DNA of 64,000 nucleotides from Bacteroides sp. 519 (GCF_010500955.1 NZ_QVMJ01000005.1:33703-97702), one strand, 5' to 3'; positions 46,111-56,524 are shown, counted from the stretch's first letter. The notes: a model not told the origin generated them from the letters alone. A program made the numbers and translations.

Positions 46111-46559
46111 TAACTGCGGAGTACGCTGAGTTTAAGCCTGAATTATTCATACTTGTTTGGTTCAGTTAGAGGCTGAGTTGAACTAAAAGTGAGTTCACAA
46201 GCAATTACCCCTTGGGGTAAAATTTGAATAACCCCCAGTGAAGCGAAGCGACTGGGGGTGGAGAATAGACTCAATCTCATCAACGCCGAAGGTGTTGAAT
46301 GTCCAATTGAACCCTTATCGGGTTCCCATGCTAGTGAGTGATTTATCTACCAGTCGCTTCGCTTCACTGGGGGTTATTCAAATTGAATCCCAAAGGGATT
46401 CCCTGTATGCGGCATCCTACTTATACCGTACGACAAAAGCGAAGCCTCAGTGTTTCTGTGTCTCTGTGTTTTTATTCAATTCCTATCTGATTTGAACCAA
46501 GATTCAATACCGCATAGAACTTAAAAACTCCGCGTTAATCCGCGAAACTCTGCGGTTAA
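46111..46559. repeat. 450-bp region of nested inverted repeats before xusA
   Basis: Outermost are AACTGCGGAGTACGCTGAG (46112) and CGAAACTCTGCGGTT (to about 46558). Further in, TTTGGTTCAG pairs roughly with CTGATTTGAACCAA (46487-46500). Innermost, 46221-46255 and 46350-46384 are a perfect 35-bp inverted repeat containing CAGTGAAGCGAAGCGACTGG. Next to it is TATGCGGCAT (46406-46415) and the shared GACAAAAGCGAAGCCTC (46432-46448). A reading frame through it encodes no recognisable protein. The gap 46560-46640 shows nothing else. Confidence 0.8.
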
Positions 46560-46645
46560 AATATCAGAACCCTTTCGCGCCTTCGCGCTTTTTCTTCTCC
46601 CCATTTATAATTACTCCCTTTCCCCTTTTTACCTATTCATAGTGA

Positions 46646-46676
46646 TTGATTAGCTTTCGATTTATAAAGACCTTTG
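46646..46676 (+). promoter_or_regulatory. Candidate promoter of the xus-like operon
   Basis: TTG at 46646-46648, 20 bases, then GACCTTTG at 46669-46676, which has one mismatch to TAnnTTTG. It would place the RNA start about 25 bases before the TTG start codon. Confidence 0.4.
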
Positions 46677-46709
46677 CGGAGATTTTAACAACACAAAATT
46701 CTTTATAAA

Positions 46710-49118
46710 TTGAAAACTGTATTATATAAAATTTGTTTCGTTCTTACCTGTTTGCTGATTCCTATAGTAACATTGGCTCAACAGAGCGAAACAATGATTT
46801 CGGGCAAGGTATTATCTACAGAAAAAGAAATCATTGACTTTGCAACCGTTTACCTGAAAGGTACCAATTATGGAAGTACCAATTATGGAAGTACTACCAA
46901 TCTCGAAGGTATTTATCATATTAAAGCCCCTGCAGGTGAATATACGCTGGTGGTTTCTGCCATTGGTTACAAAACAACAGAAGTAAAAGTAACACTAACC
47001 GTAGGCGAACGGATTCGTAAAAATGTAACCATTGCTCCCGAAACAACAGAGCTCGATGAAGTGGTGATCCTCTCAAACGGAGTAAGCCGTATAAAACGTT
47101 CGGCATTCAATGCAGTGGCCATCGATACAAAGGCCTTGCAGCATACAACCCAGAACCTTAGTTCGGCTTTGGCACAAGCCCCCGGAATGAAACTGCGTGA
47201 GTCGGGTGGGGTTGGGTCGGATATGCAGTTAATGATGGATGGCTTTAGCGGCAAGCACATCAAAATATTTATTGATGGTGTGCCACAGGAAGGGGTAGGT
47301 GCATCGTTTGGTTTGAACAATATACCTGTGAATTATGCCGAACGGATTGAAATTTACCGAGGTGTGGTTCCTGTTGGGTTGGGTACCGATGCCATTGGCG
47401 GAGTAATCAATATCGTTACTAAAAAGAATCAGGCAAAATGGTTTCTGGATGCTTCGTATTCGTATGGATCGTTCAATACACATAAGTCGTACATCAACTT
47501 TGGACAAACACTTAAGAATGGTTTTACTTACGAGATAAATGCTTTTCAAAATTACTCGGATAATAGCTATTACATAGATACTCCTGTAAAAGAGTTTATA
47601 GGCGAAACAGGATCTAGCACCGATGAGTCTGAAATAGAACATGTAAAACGGTTTCACGACACTTATCATAGTGAAGCTGTTGTAGCTAAAATAGGGGTTG
47701 TAGCTAAAAAATGGGCCGACCGTTTACTGGTTTCGTTTACATACTCGCAGATGTATAAAGAAATACAAAACGGGGTTCTTCAACAAATTGTTTATGGAGA
47801 TAAACACCGTAAGGGGCATACTGTTATGCCGGCACTTGAATATCGCAAACGCGATTTATTTATCAAAGGATTAGATGTTTCCTTAACCGCCAATTACAAC
47901 AAGAATATAGTTAATAATGTAGATACGTCTTCTTACGAATATAACTGGCGTGGTGAAAAACGTCGTAAGAAATCGGGCGTTTATGGCGAACAGTCTTATC
48001 AGCATACCCGTTCGGACAACAATAACTGGAACGGAACTTTCACTGCTAATTACCACTTAAACAAAATACACCTGTTTACCCTCAACCATGTACTTACCGA
48101 TTTTAAGCGTAATAACCAATCGTTGTTAACAGCCAATGCCACCAAGAACCCTATTCCGAAAGAAACAGTTAAAAACATCAGTGGCTTATCATACCGGTTG
48201 ATGCCCAATGAAAACTGGAACCTATCGGTGTTTGGAAAGTACTACAATATATATAGTGCAGGGCCTGTGGCTACCACAACCAATCAGGATGATTTTGTAC
48301 GTGTAAGCAACTCTGTTAGTTCAACCGGTTATGGGGCGGCTGGTACTTACTTTATACTTAGGGGCTTGCAAGCCAAACTGTCGTACGAAAAGGCTTATCG
48401 CCTGCCCTCTAACGAAGAGATGTTTGGTGATGAAGACCTGGAAACCGGAGATATAGGGATTAAACCGGAGAACAGTGACAATGTAAACCTGAATTTAAGT
48501 TACAATGAGGCGTTTGGCAAGCATTCTATTTATGTTGAAGGTGGTTTAATTTATCGGGATACCAAAGATTATATAGTACGCCAACTAACCAGTCTTGGTG
48601 GAGGAAACACCGGAGCCGGTTATACAAACCACGGACGTGTAGAAACGAAAGGATACAACCTGGCAGCACGCTACGGCTTTGCCCGGTGGATAAGTATAGG
48701 AGGTAATTTTACCCAGATAAATGTACGTAGTAAAGTAAAAACCAGCAGTGCAGGTTCCAGTCAGGAGAATGCGGCGTATGGTGCACGGATCCCCAACACA
48801 CCTTATCGGTTTGCCAATTCGGATGTAACCCTTCTTTGGCACGATTTAGGCAGAAAAGGTAATCTGTTAACAGTTACGTACGATAATATGTATGTAAAAG
48901 ACTTCCCACTTCGTTCCGAGGCTTTTGGCGATTATAGTACAAAAGATATTGTACCCTCACAATTCTCTCACAACCTTGTTGTTTCGTATAGCTTTCGGAA
49001 GGGACGCTACAGCCTTTCGTTTGAATGCCGAAACTTTACCAATGAAAAGTTATACGATGACTTCAGCTTACAGAAAGCCGGGAGGGTGTTTAATGGAAAA
49101 ATGAGGGTTTGTCTTTGA
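46710..49118 (+). CDS. xusA: TonB-dependent receptor, XusA-like
   Basis: An 802-residue receptor. The only start that keeps the signal peptide (ending TLAQQ) is TTG at 46710; the first ATG is about 28 codons later. Residues about 28-115 form the carboxypeptidase-regulatory-like domain, then the plug ([38 protein letters not shown]) and barrel to FNGKMRVCL. The order receptor, DUF4374 lipoprotein, PepSY protein is that of XusABC in Bacteroides thetaiotaomicron, which takes up iron bound to foreign enterobactin. A five-residue tandem duplication (TNYGS twice) lies near residue 52. Assignment as XusA rests on gene order. Confidence 0.75.
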   Translation: MKTVLYKICFVLTCLLIPIVTLAQQSETMISGKVLSTEKEIIDFATVYLKGTNYGSTNYGSTTNLEGIYHIKAPAGEYTLVVSAIGYKTTEVKVTLTVGERIRKNVTIAPETTELDEVVILSNGVSRIKRSAFNAVAIDTKALQHTTQNLSSALAQAPGMKLRESGGVGSDMQLMMDGFSGKHIKIFIDGVPQEGVGASFGLNNIPVNYAERIEIYRGVVPVGLGTDAIGGVINIVTKKNQAKWFLDASYSYGSFNTHKSYINFGQTLKNGFTYEINAFQNYSDNSYYIDTPVKEFIGETGSSTDESEIEHVKRFHDTYHSEAVVAKIGVVAKKWADRLLVSFTYSQMYKEIQNGVLQQIVYGDKHRKGHTVMPALEYRKRDLFIKGLDVSLTANYNKNIVNNVDTSSYEYNWRGEKRRKKSGVYGEQSYQHTRSDNNNWNGTFTANYHLNKIHLFTLNHVLTDFKRNNQSLLTANATKNPIPKETVKNISGLSYRLMPNENWNLSVFGKYYNIYSAGPVATTTNQDDFVRVSNSVSSTGYGAAGTYFILRGLQAKLSYEKAYRLPSNEEMFGDEDLETGDIGIKPENSDNVNLNLSYNEAFGKHSIYVEGGLIYRDTKDYIVRQLTSLGGGNTGAGYTNHGRVETKGYNLAARYGFARWISIGGNFTQINVRSKVKTSSAGSSQENAAYGARIPNTPYRFANSDVTLLWHDLGRKGNLLTVTYDNMYVKDFPLRSEAFGDYSTKDIVPSQFSHNLVVSYSFRKGRYSLSFECRNFTNEKLYDDFSLQKAGRVFNGKMRVCL

Positions 49119-49146
49119 GTTAGTTACGAATTTAAACTTAAATAAA

Positions 49147-50526
49147 ATGAAGAATTATTTTTTTAAAAGCATAGCTGCCCTGATGGCGATATGTGTATTT
49201 ACATCTTGTGAAGACGATCCTAAAGAAACAGGTAATACTGGTGATGATGTAACAGAAGCCTATATTGTTGTAGGCACCAATACCGAAGGCAACGAGATAG
49301 GAAGTTGGCTGGTATCTACTGACGATATTGAATCGAACAGTCTTACTGCGAAAGGCATTGGAACGGAGTCGGCCAATGTAACACAGTGGGTATATTTTAA
49401 TGAAAAATACCTGTATGGTTTGGTGTATAATCAAGGCAATGCAGGTGTAACTTACTCTTATACCCTGAACCCGAGTGGTAAAGTTGAACGAAGAAGTAAA
49501 ACAAATGAGATTCAGCGTTTCACCACTTATGGAACTTACGATAATAATATTATAACAACCTCAACCGGTGATCTGGGTACGGAGTTTGCCGATGAAAACG
49601 GTTATCTACCCAAAGGCTTTCTGGTATCGTATCTGAATGTAGAAACACAGGAATATAGTTCAAATGCAACAGTGCTACATGCCGAGAATTACCTGGGTAA
49701 CGGCGAGTTTGTAACTTTTGCAGGACTGTTGCAGGTTGGTAGTAAACTATATACTGCACCTATACCAATGGGATTAAGCCAATACGGTACTAAGGCCGAA
49801 GGTGGAAAATACGTTATATACCCGGAACTGGTAAAGACCGAAGATGGTGGTAGTAACAGTAGCAGCTATAAAAAAGATGAACTGCAATGGACACAATATC
49901 CCGATGAAGCATACGTTGCTATTTACAATGACGAAACCTTTACTACGAAAAAGCTAATTAAAACAGATAAAATAAGCTACGCCAGTGGACGTTTTAAATC
50001 TCAGTATTATCAAATGATTTGGGCGGCAGATAATGGAGATGTTTATGTGTTTTCGCCCAGTCATGCCAAAACCATGACAGCCGATGTACAAAAGACCACA
50101 AAGCCAGCCGGCGTAGTGCGTATTAAATCGGGCGCTGATGATTTTGATCCGGATTATTACTACAACCTGGAAGAGCAGGCAGGCGGAAGATCGTTTATGC
50201 GTACCTGGCACATTACAGACGATTATTTCCTGTTATTGATGTTTGACAGACCTTACAGCGAAACAGGTTATACGGCTAATCAGTTAGCAATATTCAAAGG
50301 CTCAACCGGAAAACTGAATGTTGATTTATCTGGTTTACCCGCTGCGGCTGATGTTACAGCTATTGGCTCTCCTTATGTTGAGGGTGGACATATTTATGTT
50401 CCGATTAAAACAACTTCGGGACCAGCTATTTACAAAATAAATCCGGTTACTGGTGTGGCAACTAAAGGTGCTACTATCGATATGCAAACAATTCCGGCTG
50501 TGGGCAAGTTGAAGGTTATTAAGTAA
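49147..50526 (+). CDS. xusB: DUF4374 lipoprotein, XusB-like siderophore-binding protein
   Basis: A 459-residue lipoprotein (FTSC, Cys21). The residues after the cysteine are EDD, close to the Bacteroidetes surface-export signal, so exposure on the cell surface is likely. The body repeats beta-propeller-like blades ([20 protein letters not shown] and others), typical of DUF4374. XusB, its likely counterpart, binds ferric enterobactin at the cell surface and can be carried on vesicles. Placed 28 bases after xusA. Confidence 0.8.
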   Translation: MKNYFFKSIAALMAICVFTSCEDDPKETGNTGDDVTEAYIVVGTNTEGNEIGSWLVSTDDIESNSLTAKGIGTESANVTQWVYFNEKYLYGLVYNQGNAGVTYSYTLNPSGKVERRSKTNEIQRFTTYGTYDNNIITTSTGDLGTEFADENGYLPKGFLVSYLNVETQEYSSNATVLHAENYLGNGEFVTFAGLLQVGSKLYTAPIPMGLSQYGTKAEGGKYVIYPELVKTEDGGSNSSSYKKDELQWTQYPDEAYVAIYNDETFTTKKLIKTDKISYASGRFKSQYYQMIWAADNGDVYVFSPSHAKTMTADVQKTTKPAGVVRIKSGADDFDPDYYYNLEEQAGGRSFMRTWHITDDYFLLLMFDRPYSETGYTANQLAIFKGSTGKLNVDLSGLPAAADVTAIGSPYVEGGHIYVPIKTTSGPAIYKINPVTGVATKGATIDMQTIPAVGKLKVIK

Positions 50527-50551
50527 CGTTTTGGGGAGATTTATTACAGAA

Positions 50552-51673
50552 ATGAGAAAGCTGTTTTTTAAAATACATCTGTGGTTATCAATACCTTTCG
50601 GTATTATTATAGCAATTGTTTGTATATCGGGAGCGATCCTGGTATTCGAGACCGAAATACTGGAACAGTGTTATTCTTCGCGCTATTTTGTAAAGGAAGT
50701 AAAAGGAGAACCACTATCGCCTGCCGAGCTCATTAGCTCGGCACGACAGCAGCTTCCCGACTCCATAAAAATAAGTGGTTTGCGTGTTACATCCAATCCC
50801 AAACGAACTTATCAGGTGGTTTTGCCGGGGAAAAAGGCAGCTGCATTTATTGATCCTTATACCGGACAAATAACCGGAATAGATCAGGGACAGGGATTTT
50901 TTATGCAAACCATGCGCCTTCACCGCTGGTTGCTCGATACCTACAAGCGAGATGGTGGTTTCTCTTGGGGTAAATCACTTGTGGGATGGTCTACGCTTAT
51001 ACTCGTAATAATCCTTATCAGTGGTATTGTAATCTGGTGGCCCCGCAGCAAGAAAGCATTAAAAAACCGGTTGAAGATTCAAACAAAAAAAGGAGCTTTC
51101 CGCTTTTGGTACGATTTGCATGTTTCCGGTGGTTTTTATGTTACGTTGTTTTTGTTGATTTTGGCATTAACCGGCTTAACATGGTCGTTTGGTTGGTATC
51201 GCAATGTTTTTTATAATATATTTGGGGTAAGTACCCAAGCAGAAGCACATGCTTCGGCCCCAGCAGCAACTTCTGGCAAAAGAGGTTCAGGTGAAAGGAA
51301 AGGTGGAAAGCAAACCGCAGATTATACGCTTTGGGCTGATGTGTTAGCTAATCTGCAAAATAAATATTCAAGGTACAATTCAATCACCATTCAAGATGGT
51401 TCGGCTACTGTTTCTACTGCCAGGTATGGAAATACCAGAGGAAGTGATCGTTACTCCTTCGACCCGGTAACTGGTACCATAACAGAAACCCAGTTATATA
51501 AAGATTTACCCAAATCGGCTAAAATAAGGGGTTGGATTTATTCCGTTCATGTTGGTTCATGGGGAGGTATTACTACCAGAATACTTTCATGCCTTGTTTC
51601 ATTGCTAGGTGGAGTTTTTGCTATAACAGGCTATTATTTCTGGATAAAGAAAAAGGTGAAGAAGATAAAATAG
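50552..51673 (+). CDS. xusC: PepSY-domain membrane protein, XusC-like
   Basis: The ATG at 50552 gives 373 residues; an upstream TTG at 50531 is less likely. Four transmembrane helices with HLWLSIPFGIIIAIVCISG at the start, LHRWLL near residue 130 and a second membrane pair after residue 185 match PepSY-associated TM proteins. Conserved histidines (HLW, RLHRW, DLHVSGG, SVHVGSWGG) could bind haem or iron. It is probably the inner-membrane reductase of the Xus pathway. Confidence 0.8.
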   Translation: MRKLFFKIHLWLSIPFGIIIAIVCISGAILVFETEILEQCYSSRYFVKEVKGEPLSPAELISSARQQLPDSIKISGLRVTSNPKRTYQVVLPGKKAAAFIDPYTGQITGIDQGQGFFMQTMRLHRWLLDTYKRDGGFSWGKSLVGWSTLILVIILISGIVIWWPRSKKALKNRLKIQTKKGAFRFWYDLHVSGGFYVTLFLLILALTGLTWSFGWYRNVFYNIFGVSTQAEAHASAPAATSGKRGSGERKGGKQTADYTLWADVLANLQNKYSRYNSITIQDGSATVSTARYGNTRGSDRYSFDPVTGTITETQLYKDLPKSAKIRGWIYSVHVGSWGGITTRILSCLVSLLGGVFAITGYYFWIKKKVKKIK

Positions 51674-51699
51674 AAAAATAATCTTCTGTTTTGATTTTT

Positions 51700-51779
51700 T
51701 TAGCCACAGATTGCGCGGATTACGCGGATTTTAATTTTTCAGATTATTAATCCGTGTAATCTGTTAATCTGTGGTTAAT
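51700..51779. repeat. GATTGCGCGGATTACGCGG-type inverted repeat between convergent genes
   Basis: The left arm (51701-51732) starts AGCCACAGATTGCGCGG; the right arm (51749-51778) ends CTGTTAATCTGTGGTTAA. The pairing is imperfect. It sits between xusC and the convergent AAA gene, like the 44-bp repeat at 18555. Confidence 0.75.
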
Positions 51780-51809
51780 TGACATAACACTGGGCTTCAT
51801 ATTTTAATT

Positions 51810-53360
51810 TTAACCAATCAGATATCTTTTTATATTTCTCGTTTCTTTATCAAACTCAACACCAACTTTTACTAATTTCCGGTTATCTGCGGTATACGGT
51901 ATTAAATAACTCTTTTCATCAATCTGTTTCAGGGCTTCCTCTGCTGTTCCATTGAGTTTAAATTCAAAAACATATATATAATCATTGGTTTTTACTATTG
52001 CATCGGCTCGCCCAATTGCCGAACGGACTTCTGCCTCAATAAACTGTCCCATTAACTGGAAGATGAGATAGAAAACAACCTGATAATGACGTTCAGTCTT
52101 ATCATTCAAATCGTAAGGGATGCTGCCAAAGAAGGCTCTCATACGAGTAAGAAAGGCATCAATATCATTTTCTTCTAGTTCCTGAGTGAATTTACCGATA
52201 TAAAATGGCGTGTTTTGTGAGGGAACAGGTGTGTAAAAAGGTGTTATAAAGTTTAGAAGTCCATATTTTACTTCTTCGTTAGGAAATCCCAAAGTGTATG
52301 TTTGAAAACGTTCATCATAACTTTTTATAGTGAGATATCCGCTTTGGTAAATCATTGGTATGGGGTTATTAATGTTAGCTCGGTCATCCATTAAGGAAGA
52401 TGCAATAACTTCAATACCATCTAATTCGCGCAAGTCAAAATCTGTTTTACGAAGCATCTCAACCAAAAAAGTAGGAGTACCGCTTGCAAACCAATAATTC
52501 TCAAAAGTACCATCGCTCAATACATTCAGTAAACTGAAAGGATTGTATATGCCCATCATATTATGCCTGCTGAAATGATAACCATCGTATCGGCGCGTCA
52601 ATCTTTCCATTGTTTCCTCATACGTCAGGTTGTTCCATGCTGCAAGATTCTGTAGTCCTGATTGAAAACAATCCTCAATCTCCTGGCGGTTCATACCACA
52701 AATATCGGCAAAACGTGGGTCAAAGCTTATATCTTTCAATTGATTAAGATTGCTGAAAATTCCCATTTGCGCAAATTTAGTAACCCCCGTAATGAGAACA
52801 AAATGCAACCATTGATCGGCACTTTTTAATACGGTATAAAACGCTGTCAATATTACACGAAACTGTTCCTGTAGTTTTTCATCATGGAAACTGCGTAGAA
52901 GAGGTTTGTCGTACTCATCAATTAGAACAACAACACGACGACCGGTTTTTTGGTATGCCTTTTCAATCACAGTCATAAACCGACCGGAATGATTAATACC
53001 TTCACCTCCTGTTTCATAAAGATCTTCCCACCTTCTTAGTTGTTTCTCAAGCATCTCCAATAGATTTTCACAGCTATCATATCGATCTGCATTGAGGTCA
53101 AGATGTAGCACCGGATGAACATTCCACTCAGCTTCCCATTTCTCAATGGCTAATCCATGGAAAAGTTCTTTCTTTCCCTGAAAGTATGCTTCTATGGTAG
53201 AAAGCAATAAACTCTTCCCAAATCGTCGGGGACGACTAAGAAAATAAGGATTACCTAATTCAATAAGTTTACGGATATGATGTGTTTTGTCTACATATTC
53301 ATAACCTTCCTGACGCAACTTCTCGAAACTTTGTATACCTATGGGATATCTGGGTTCCAT
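51810..53360 (-). CDS. AAA-ATPase-like protein with PD-(D/E)XK nuclease-like C-terminus
   Basis: A 516-residue protein of the family called AAA-ATPase_like/DUF1703. The P-loop variant is RPRRFGKS at 43-50, Walker B is VVVLIDEYDK at 143-152. At the C-terminus Asp453, then Glu466-Phe-Lys468 (YVFEFKLNG) and Gln at the KQIDEKSY step form a PD-(D/E)XK core. Families like this occur in many copies in Bacteroidales and their role is not settled; a link to mobile DNA or defence is only suggested. It is a single gene. TAAGTTTG on the minus strand (plus 53382-53389) is a possible -7 box. Confidence 0.85.
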   Translation of the reverse strand: MEPRYPIGIQSFEKLRQEGYEYVDKTHHIRKLIELGNPYFLSRPRRFGKSLLLSTIEAYFQGKKELFHGLAIEKWEAEWNVHPVLHLDLNADRYDSCENLLEMLEKQLRRWEDLYETGGEGINHSGRFMTVIEKAYQKTGRRVVVLIDEYDKPLLRSFHDEKLQEQFRVILTAFYTVLKSADQWLHFVLITGVTKFAQMGIFSNLNQLKDISFDPRFADICGMNRQEIEDCFQSGLQNLAAWNNLTYEETMERLTRRYDGYHFSRHNMMGIYNPFSLLNVLSDGTFENYWFASGTPTFLVEMLRKTDFDLRELDGIEVIASSLMDDRANINNPIPMIYQSGYLTIKSYDERFQTYTLGFPNEEVKYGLLNFITPFYTPVPSQNTPFYIGKFTQELEENDIDAFLTRMRAFFGSIPYDLNDKTERHYQVVFYLIFQLMGQFIEAEVRSAIGRADAIVKTNDYIYVFEFKLNGTAEEALKQIDEKSYLIPYTADNRKLVKVGVEFDKETRNIKRYLIG

Positions 53361-53464
53361 GATTCTTGAATTTTATTTATGCAAACTTAAATAAAAATGT
53401 TCGATTTATATGGTAATTGAATGAAAATTACCACGAGCTTGGATTATTCATAGAGACTGAGTTT

Positions 53465-53561
53465 TTGAAACGCTGAGTTACGCTAAGTAACGCTGAGTTT
53501 TTATTTCGATGCCGCAGGAAAACTAAAACTCTGCGTAACTCCGCGCAACTTAGCGTTTCAA
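53465..53561. repeat. GAAACGCTGAGTTACGCT-type inverted repeat around ATGCCGCAGG
   Basis: The left arm (53465-53502) carries GAAACGCTGAGTTACGC; the right arm (53525-53561) carries CAACTTAGCGTTTCAA and related words. ATGCCGCAGG (53509-53518) lies in the loop. CTGATTTGAACCAA follows at 53569, as after the element at 46487. Confidence 0.8.
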
Positions 53562-53605
53562 CACCCCTCTGATTTGAACCAAATTAGAATAACTAAAGAC
53601 ATTAC

Positions 53606-53636
53606 TTGCATAAGAAACAATCCCGTTTTATTTTTG
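53606..53636 (+). promoter_or_regulatory. Candidate promoter of the BNR-4 gene
   Basis: TTG at 53606-53608, 20 bases, then TATTTTTG at 53629-53636, 31 bases before the start codon. Confidence 0.55.
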
Positions 53637-53667
53637 CGTAAGAAATAATAATAACGCATATATAACA

Positions 53668-54984
53668 ATGAAACTCCATTTAGCTGTTTGCTCTATTTGT
53701 TTAATTAGCCTCTTTCAGTGCCAAAGCCCGAAAGAGAATTCACAACAAAACCTGGTAGAAGTAGGAAAAGGATATAGCAGAACTTCCGTAAACACAACCG
53801 TTTTCAGAAACAATTCGGTGGCAACATTTGGCGATACGCAGTTTATTGCCTACTACGATGCCGATGAATATCTGGTATTAGGTAAACGTAAACTTGGTGA
53901 AAAGAAATGGGAAATTAAAAGATCGCCCTATCAAGGTAAATGTCGGGATGCACATAACATCATCAGTTTTATGATAGATGGCGAAGGCTACCTGCATGTT
54001 TCATTCGATCATCATAATAATAAACTCAATTATTGCCGCAGTGTTGCTCCTCTTTCTCTGGAATTGGGAGAGAAAATACCAATGACCGGAGTTGATGAGG
54101 AAAAGGTAACCTATCCGGAATTCTACTTGCTTGGTAATGGCGACTTGTTGTTTGCTTACCGATCGGGTGCTTCGGGACGAGGCAACTTGGTAATGAATCG
54201 CTATTCGGTAGAAAACAAAGAATGGAGCCGTGTGCAGGATGTATTGATTGATGGTGAAAACAAACGCAATGCATATTGGCAACTGTATGTAGATGAACGC
54301 GGAACCATTCACCTGTCTTGGGTATGGCGCGAATCTTATAATGTAGAAACCAATCATGATTTATGTTATGCCCGATCGTTGGACAATGGTATAACCTGGT
54401 ATAAAACCAATGGCGAAAAGTATGAACTCCCTATAAAAGAAGAGAATGCCGAAATAGCCTGCCACATTGCGCAGAACTCGGAACTGATAAATCAAACCAG
54501 TATGAGTGCCAATAGCGATGGCAACCCTTTTATTGCTACTTATTGGAGGGATCAGGATAGCGAAGTACCCCAATATCGCATTGTATGGTTCGATGGCGAA
54601 ATATGGCACAACCGGCAGGTGAGCGAACGCCAAACTCCCTTCTCGCTAAAAGGTGGCGGTACAAAAATGATTCCCATTGCCCGCCCGCGGATAGTAGCCG
54701 ATGGCAATAAGATATATTACATTTTCCGCGACGAGGAAAGAGGTAGCAAAGTGTCTATGGCTTATACCGATAATGTAGGCTCTGGTAACTGGCAAATCTG
54801 TGATCTTACCGATTTCTCTGTTGATGCTTGGGAACCATCGCACGATACGGAACTTTGGAAACAAAAGAAAGAGCTCCATTTGTATGTTCAACAAACCAGT
54901 CAAGGTGATGGAGAGCAGACAGTAGAAACGGAGCCCCAAATGGTGTATGTGTTAGAGGTTAATGAGTGTACTCAAACCAATTGA
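53668..54984 (+). CDS. BNR-4 repeat seven-bladed propeller protein, probably secreted
   Basis: A 438-residue protein with a signal peptide; LFQC (Cys18) is a poor lipobox, so anchoring is uncertain. The motif HVSFDHHNNKLNYCRS (near residue 110) and repeated blades (GTIHLSWVWRES, GNPFIATYWRD) match the BNR-4 group, which includes polysaccharide lyases with paired His residues acting on uronic-acid polymers. The neighbouring GH43 enzyme supports a role in plant or algal glycan breakdown. The stop overlaps the GH43 gene, convergent, by 26 bases. Confidence 0.7.
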   Translation: MKLHLAVCSICLISLFQCQSPKENSQQNLVEVGKGYSRTSVNTTVFRNNSVATFGDTQFIAYYDADEYLVLGKRKLGEKKWEIKRSPYQGKCRDAHNIISFMIDGEGYLHVSFDHHNNKLNYCRSVAPLSLELGEKIPMTGVDEEKVTYPEFYLLGNGDLLFAYRSGASGRGNLVMNRYSVENKEWSRVQDVLIDGENKRNAYWQLYVDERGTIHLSWVWRESYNVETNHDLCYARSLDNGITWYKTNGEKYELPIKEENAEIACHIAQNSELINQTSMSANSDGNPFIATYWRDQDSEVPQYRIVWFDGEIWHNRQVSERQTPFSLKGGGTKMIPIARPRIVADGNKIYYIFRDEERGSKVSMAYTDNVGSGNWQICDLTDFSVDAWEPSHDTELWKQKKELHLYVQQTSQGDGEQTVETEPQMVYVLEVNECTQTN

Positions 54985-56524
54985 AATCGGCAATAACCGG
55001 ATTGGCTTTATTCTTCGACACAGCATAAAGCCCCAGATATACCCCGGTAAAACCTCCCAATGTTTCGGAACTGATAAAGCGGGTGTTGACTTTGGCAATC
55101 ACACCACTGGCTTTATTGCCTTGCTTGTACGAAAACTCATAGTAGTCGGCCGATCCGGTAACAAATAGTGTTAAAGGGTTATTGTCTATTTCAATCTCTT
55201 TTTCAATGTGATTAATGTTTCCCAAGTGGTATTTTACCTGTAAAACCCTTTTTCCTGCTTTTTGTGTAACATACATATCGTAGTGTCCGGTAGAATTCAT
55301 GTACACCGTAATTCCGGCTTCATCGCCCTCGCTTATATTTTTTATATCTACAGGCGTTGAGGCTGTAAAGTTAATATGTTGTTGTCGGCGGCCAAGAAAG
55401 GTAGGGCTGGCGTTATCGTCAAGCGTAACAACATCTCCTTTTAATCGTAATGCACCATTTGTAATGCTGTAATTACTATAATTGGGATTACGAAGATAAT
55501 TCCATTTCAAATTTAATTTGCTGCTATTAAACTCGTCGCGAATAGGTTCGGCTGGCCATGGGTGTTGTGGTAAAAGGTGAGATACATTCATATCCAAAGT
55601 AACTGCTCCATTGCCGTTAATTACAGGCCAGGCATTGGTGTCCCATCTCACAGGTGCAAGAAATGTTTCACGTCCTAACAGGTGATGCAGGTAAGATTGT
55701 GGGCGGAAACCCAAGAAAACACTCCACCACGAACCATCGTGTCCTTCAATCAGGTCGGCATGGCCAACCCCCTGTATAGCGTTGCCTTGTGTATGTTCGT
55801 TGATGTGTGTAAGAATAGGGTTTGCCGGGTTAGACTCGTAGGGTCCATAAAGCTCACGGCTCCGGGCAATGGTTACCTTATGCCCATATTCCGTACCACC
55901 TTCTGCAATAAGCAGGTAATACCATCCATCCTTTTTATACAGATGGGGTGCTTCGGGATATCTGCCACCTGTACCTCGCCAGATTACCTTTGAGTTTGAT
56001 AATTGCTTACCTGTTGCCACATCAATTTCGCATAGTTGAATGCCATCGGGTATAGACAGGAAATAACATTTACCATTATCGAAGAAAAGTGTAGGATCTA
56101 TGCCTCCCTGTTTTACCCAGATAGGTTCCGACCATTCGCCTGCCGGATCTTTAGTGTGTACATAAAAATTGCCTTTATCGTTTACATTGGTAGTAACCAT
56201 ATAAAATGTTCCGTTGTTATACCGGATAGTGGGGGCGTATATGCCACCTGATGGTGCTATATTATGTAACTTCAATTGCGATTCGCGTGTGAGGCAATGG
56301 CCTATTTGTTTCCAGTTTACCATATCTTTACTGTGAAATACAGGAACACCGGGAAAATATTCGAAGGTACTTGTTACCAGATAATAATCATCGTTTACTC
56401 TGCAAACCGAAGGGTCGGGGTAAAATCCGGGAATTACCGGGTTTTTGTATGTATATTGGGCAAACAAATTGCCACACATAACTAAACAAACTAGTAAGAG
56501 CAATGTTTTTTTTAGTGTTTTCAT
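54959..56524 (-). CDS. GH43 beta-xylosidase/arabinofuranosidase
   Basis: A 521-residue secreted enzyme with signal peptide (LLLVCLVMCGNLFAQ). The GH43 catalytic set is present: Asp37 (FYPDPSV) as base, Asp143 (GGIDPTLFF) as pKa modulator and Glu191 (RYPEAPHL) as acid. Residues about 320-521 form the C-terminal concanavalin-like domain of beta-xylosidases. It should remove xylose or arabinose from xylan fragments in the periplasm or outside. No SusC/D pair is next to it. Confidence 0.92.
   Translation of the reverse strand: MKTLKKTLLLLVCLVMCGNLFAQYTYKNPVIPGFYPDPSVCRVNDDYYLVTSTFEYFPGVPVFHSKDMVNWKQIGHCLTRESQLKLHNIAPSGGIYAPTIRYNNGTFYMVTTNVNDKGNFYVHTKDPAGEWSEPIWVKQGGIDPTLFFDNGKCYFLSIPDGIQLCEIDVATGKQLSNSKVIWRGTGGRYPEAPHLYKKDGWYYLLIAEGGTEYGHKVTIARSRELYGPYESNPANPILTHINEHTQGNAIQGVGHADLIEGHDGSWWSVFLGFRPQSYLHHLLGRETFLAPVRWDTNAWPVINGNGAVTLDMNVSHLLPQHPWPAEPIRDEFNSSKLNLKWNYLRNPNYSNYSITNGALRLKGDVVTLDDNASPTFLGRRQQHINFTASTPVDIKNISEGDEAGITVYMNSTGHYDMYVTQKAGKRVLQVKYHLGNINHIEKEIEIDNNPLTLFVTGSADYYEFSYKQGNKASGVIAKVNTRFISSETLGGFTGVYLGLYAVSKNKANPVIADFNWFEYTH

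Noticed and set aside
46238..46495. An 85-codon open frame in the nested repeat region
   Set aside because: It lies wholly in inverted-repeat sequence, has no recognisable protein features and no promoter or ribosome-binding site.
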